Below, piece by piece: positions 16,381 through 19,395 of a DNA stretch of 19,395 nt. A model generated the notes under the pieces. That model ran no database searches. It worked only from the letters and a program-made list of their open reading frames with translations, and was not told the DNA's origin. The stretch's first letter is position 1, and the number at the start of each line of letters is the position of its first letter. Source of the stretch: Perkinsus olseni (Eukaryota > Perkinsozoa > Perkinsida > Perkinsidae); NCBI GenBank assembly GCA_013115135.1, contig JABANP010000750.1, forward strand, positions 1 through 19,395, read 5' to 3'. Both the position numbers and the translations under genes were made by a program.

Positions 16381-17525
16381 GTCAAGGCCAGTCACAGACG
16401 AGAAGCTCGTGAAAACCTATTGTTATAAACTTGAGGTCAGTCACAGAGGAAAGGCTCTTGAAAATCTATCAGAAAAATCAGCTATAAACTTGAGGCCAGT
16501 CACAAAGGAAAGGCTCTCAGATATTTATTAGTAAGATAAACTATCAAGTCAAGGCCAGTCACAGAGGAAAGGCTCTCGGGGATTTATTACAAAAAAATTC
16601 ACTGTAAAGTAAAGGCCAGTCACAGAGGAAAGGCTCTTGAAAATCTATAAAAAAATTCAATTATAAACTTGAGACCAGTCACAGAGGAAAGGCTCTCAGA
16701 AATTTATAATAAAATAAACTATAAAGTCAAGGCCAGTCACAGAGGAAAGGCTCTTGAAAATCTATCAGAAAAATCAGCTATAAACTTGAGGCCAGTCACA
16801 AAGGAAAGGCTCTCAGATATTTATCAGTAAGATAAACTATCAAGTCAAGGCCAGTCACAGAGGAAAGGCTCTCGGGGATTTATTACAAAATTTAACTGTA
16901 ACGTCAAGGCCAGTCACAGAGGAAAGGCTCTTGAAAATCTATAAAAAAATTCAATTATAAACTTGAGACCAGTCACAGAGGAAAGGCTCTCAGAAATTTA
17001 TTAATAAAATAAACTATAAAGTCAAGGCCAGTCACAGAGGAAAGGCTCTTGAGAATTCATCAAAAATAGTATAATAAACTTGAGGCCAGTCACAGAGGAA
17101 AGGCTCTCGGGGATTTATTACAAAATTTAACTATAAAGTCAAGGCCAGTCACAGAGGAAAGGCTCTTGAAAATTCATCAAAAATAGTATAATAAACTTGA
17201 GACCAGTCACAGAGGAAAGGCTCTCAGAAATTTATAATAAAATAAACTATAAAGTCAAGGCCAGTCACAGAGGAAAGGCTCTTGAAAATTTATTAAAAAA
17301 TTCAATTATAAACTTGAGACCAGTCACAGAGGAGAGGCTCTCAGAAAGTTATTAATAAAATAAACTATAAAGTCAAGGCCAGTCACAGAGGAGAGGCTCT
17401 CAGAAAGTTATTAATAAAATAAACTATAAAGTCAAGGCCAGTCACAGAGGAAAGGCTCTTAAGAATTTATTTAAAAAACTAATCATGAACTTGAGGCCAG
17501 TGACAGAGGAAAGGCTCTTAGGTAA
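16381..17525. repeat. Minisatellite: about 20 units of about 59 bp with a conserved hairpin core
   Basis: The core GGCCAGTCACAGAGGAAAGGCTCT recurs every 55-63 bp, separated by 30-37 bp of AT-rich sequence. Two unit types largely alternate, giving a period of about 118 bp: type 1 is GTCAAGGCC...GGCTCTTGA, type 2 is CTTGAGGCC...GGCTCTCAG. In both the flanking arms are complementary: TCAAG with CTTGA, or TGAG with CTCA, extended by GCC with GGC around one bulged T. The first unit (near 16388) and the last (near 17497) are the most diverged, as usual at array edges. Spacers are similar to each other, so this is a tandem repeat and not a CRISPR array. Confidence 0.93.
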
Positions 17526-18068
17526 TCAGAGCAACACACACGACACCCAGGCTGGGTGACCCAGCCATCCGCACTACAATTCAATCCAAGGCCATCCCCC
17601 ATCCATTTCCAATCCACTTCTATCGGTTAGAGGACATACCTGACATCCGGACGCCGCTTCCATGATCGAGGAGAGAAACTAGTCAGCAACTACGCGCCGA
17701 CTCTTGACGAAGGATACGTTTAAAGAGGTGGAGAGTTTCTACTGTGGCAAGAGTAGCGACGGTAGCAGCAGCAGTGGCAGTTGCAGTGGCAATCTCTCTA
17801 TAGCTCTATCACCAATGGCCCAATTACCCTGGACCCTAGCCGAGGCTCTGATGCTCAAAGTTGACCCCTGCCAAGACGTGTGTCAGTAATCAAACAACTG
17901 AAGAGAAATTGGAGCTCACGCCCAGAGCTCGAAGTGTGCCACATTACCTATCATCGATACCGGTTTTTCTCCGCCACTCCACATGCTCCTAGTGCGAATG
18001 TGGCCTATTGCTTGCTTCACGGGAGTCCCTTGACAGAAAGTTCTTTCTAAGAGCAGCCGTGTAAACGC

Positions 18069-18112
18069 AACTTATATCGACCCAGCTTAGCTGGGTCAGC
18101 TACATATAAGTT
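18069..18112. repeat. Two-tier palindrome (hairpin or cruciform)
   Basis: Inner arms GACCCAGCT (18079-18087) and AGCTGGGTC (18089-18097) around a single T. Outer arms AACTTATAT (18069-18077) and ATATAAGTT (18104-18112). In total 18 perfect base pairs with a small asymmetric internal loop. There is no T-run after it on the plus strand, so a terminator reading is not favoured. Confidence 0.8.
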
Positions 18113-18469
18113 AACATATAACTCGAACCGAGCTACTTGATATTTCGATTAGGTTTTCCGAATAGCCGAGTGCGGTGTCTTCCAGGGAGGATAAAGCGGG
18201 ATGAATCGTGCTAAGGACGAAGAGGGGGGAGAGGCGGACCTCAGAACCTTCAGACGTTTCGGAGCGGCGCCAACGTGAACTTGGAGGCCAAGATTGATCT
18301 TACAAATCTTGCTCTATCATAGGGCGCGCGCTTTTGTGAGTGCGCACTTTATTTATGACAAGCGCTTCGACTTGAGGGCGGGATTCCACCGCAGACTGGT
18401 CATTGAGCTGAGTCGCTCTACGAGACACGCCTGTTGGGCACCTAAGTGTGACTGCGGGGCCGAGAACGA

Positions 18470-18493
18470 AAGTTGTCGCCGACAACTTGTCGG
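18470..18493. repeat. Two overlapping palindromes
   Basis: AAGTTGTCG-C-CGACAACTT (18470-18488) overlaps CCGACAA-C-TTGTCGG (18479-18493). The central half-site is shared, so the two stems exclude each other. Function unknown. Confidence 0.7.
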
Positions 18494-18614
18494 CACTACC
18501 TCCAATCTTACCAACTACTAAACCCAGCTCGAAAGATGCTGGCTGGCGAATGCCCACCACGGGGTCCAGCTCAACTGAGTGGCGAGGCTTTGGATGGTTT
18601 CTGCGTCCTTGAGT

Positions 18615-18687
18615 GAGGAAAAGAAAGAAAAGGACAGAACGGAAGAAAGGAAGAGAAAATGAGAAAACAGGAGGGAAAAGGAAAAAA
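18615..18687. repeat. Polypurine tract
   Basis: 73 bases almost entirely A and G on the plus strand (repeats of GAAAG/GGAAGA), with only a few C or T. Such tracts can form triplex DNA and also generate spurious Phe/Ser/Leu-rich ORFs on the other strand, which I discounted. Confidence 0.8.
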
Positions 18688-19360
18688 TATCCACGAGGTA
18701 TCGAAAGCTCCTAAGGACGTGAGCAGCGTTGTGCACGTTGGCAGGCAAGCTGGCATCCTTCAAAGGCATGTCTAAAATAACCATGTACTTCTCGATGCAT
18801 AAGGGAAAGTTTCAATCGGCCTAGTAGGCACTGCTACTGAGCTTCGCTGGATGACCCGTCCCGGAGAAGGTTCCAAGTCATACGCATTGGTGTCGCAGCG
18901 TAGATGAACGAGTATCACTTCATCGAAAAAAGTAAATGTCAGGGTGTATGACTCAGATCGCTTCTGCGTTTATGCGAGTGCTGCTCATCGCACCGTGCTG
19001 CTCAGATGTATTGGCTGGTTTAGGGTTGAACCCAAAAGAATTCCCTCGTATTAGCGGTTACTGTTCGAAAGCGCGGTAGGTGTTATGAGCCATAACTTAT
19101 GACCGTTGACAGACGATAGCAGCAATCTGCGCAGTAGGGAGAGACACCGGCTTCGACTTATTTAACCTCTGATTAGCGTACTCCACCTCAGACTAGCGAA
19201 ACAACCTCCCGCCATCACACCGTACGTAGTTTTAATGCACAGGCTCAGAAATAAGGATAAACTTGTGTGCCCACGGGAGTACCACAGATTTACAGAGAAA
19301 CCTCAGGAAAGGAGACATGCCTCAGGATGGGGCTCGGACCACAGGATAAACTAATTTTCC

Positions 19361-19395
19361 CTGATGCGTGGGTCTTCGATCGTCGCTGTGCGCAT
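19361..19395 (+). pseudogene. Edge fragment of a second copy of the triple-module secreted protein
   Basis: 34 bases (19361-19394) match 2667-2700 with 3 differences. In the corresponding frame they encode LMRGSSIVAVR, identical to residues 100-110 of the 457-aa protein; two of the differences are silent and the third is a length or base difference at the edge. An in-frame TAA lies at 19352-19354, just before the match, and no splice acceptor AG is at the border. So this is either the broken start of a pseudogene or a gene with an unusual exon border. The window ends before it can be decided. Confidence 0.6.

Larger units (their letters stand above)
17526..19360. other. Long region without a recognised gene
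   Basis: Nearly 1.9 kb. ORFs of up to about 88 codons occur on both strands, but none has a recognisable motif; the ORF at 17704-17889 is partly made of an imperfect AGC/AGTGGC simple repeat (about 17750-17790). Palindromes at 18069-18112 and 18470-18493 and a polypurine tract at 18615-18687 are listed separately. A small inverted repeat GTTATG-AGC-CATAAC lies near 19081. Confidence 0.45.

Noticed and set aside
16381..17525. CRISPR-like array (regular 24-nt core with 30-37-nt spacers)
   Set aside because: Spacers are AT-rich and similar to one another and alternate in two types; the surroundings are eukaryotic with no cas genes. It is a minisatellite.
18069..18112. Intrinsic (rho-independent) terminator
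   Set aside because: No T-run follows the stem and the genome is eukaryotic.
18518..18784. Minus-strand ORF rich in Phe, Ser and Leu
   Set aside because: It is the translation of a polypurine tract on the opposite strand.

Overview
The window is eukaryotic nuclear DNA, probably from a unicellular protist. The signs are short GT-AG introns (mostly 40-75 nt) in several genes, an Aurora-type kinase, a secreted pepsin-family protease, a four-finger CCCH protein, a tyrosine-recombinase (YR) retrotransposon, and AT-rich minisatellite DNA. An alveolate of the Perkinsus type is my best guess from gene style. It is inference and was not tested.

Layout: 61-1266 (+) aspartic protease; 2370-3743 (+) secreted protein built from three copies of one module; 3744-5624 intergenic, holding a candidate inverted-repeat DNA element (4498-5179); 5640-6488 (+) CCCH zinc-finger protein; 7229-14224 (+) a broken Aurora-like kinase gene. 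A 6.1 kb retroelement sits inside the second kinase exon, on the minus strand (7502-13614). A spliced minus-strand gene (15983-14175, eight exons, 476 aa) follows, encoding a coiled-coil protein with a basic linker and a beta-rich tail. Then comes a minisatellite of about 20 units (16381-17525) and about 1.9 kb with palindromes and a polypurine tract but no convincing gene. The last 35 bases repeat part of the secreted-protein gene.

Main result: read on the minus strand, the element is A1 - gag - RT/RNase H - YR - B1 - A2 - B2. The A repeats are 161 bp and the B repeats 331 bp, and each pair appears identical. This is the split-direct-repeat layout of Ngaro/PAT-like YR retrotransposons. The AT dinucleotide occurs at both outer ends and at the B1/A2 junction. 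Removing the element leaves one AT and joins the two halves of a kinase exon in frame (...DIDIG / MKLGSGKFG...), so the empty target can be read from this sequence alone.

Within the element, gag has a clear 64-nt intron. The RT and YR reading frames have no upstream ATG; each opens directly after a TTAG/CTCAG-type acceptor that is in phase with a GTAAAC donor just before the gag stop. Alternative splicing to Gag-RT and Gag-YR fusions is therefore predicted. The YR is cut at the B1 border after the first catalytic arginine, so this copy probably cannot move by itself. The kinase is also truncated a second time: its similarity ends just after the catalytic loop, where the antisense gene begins.
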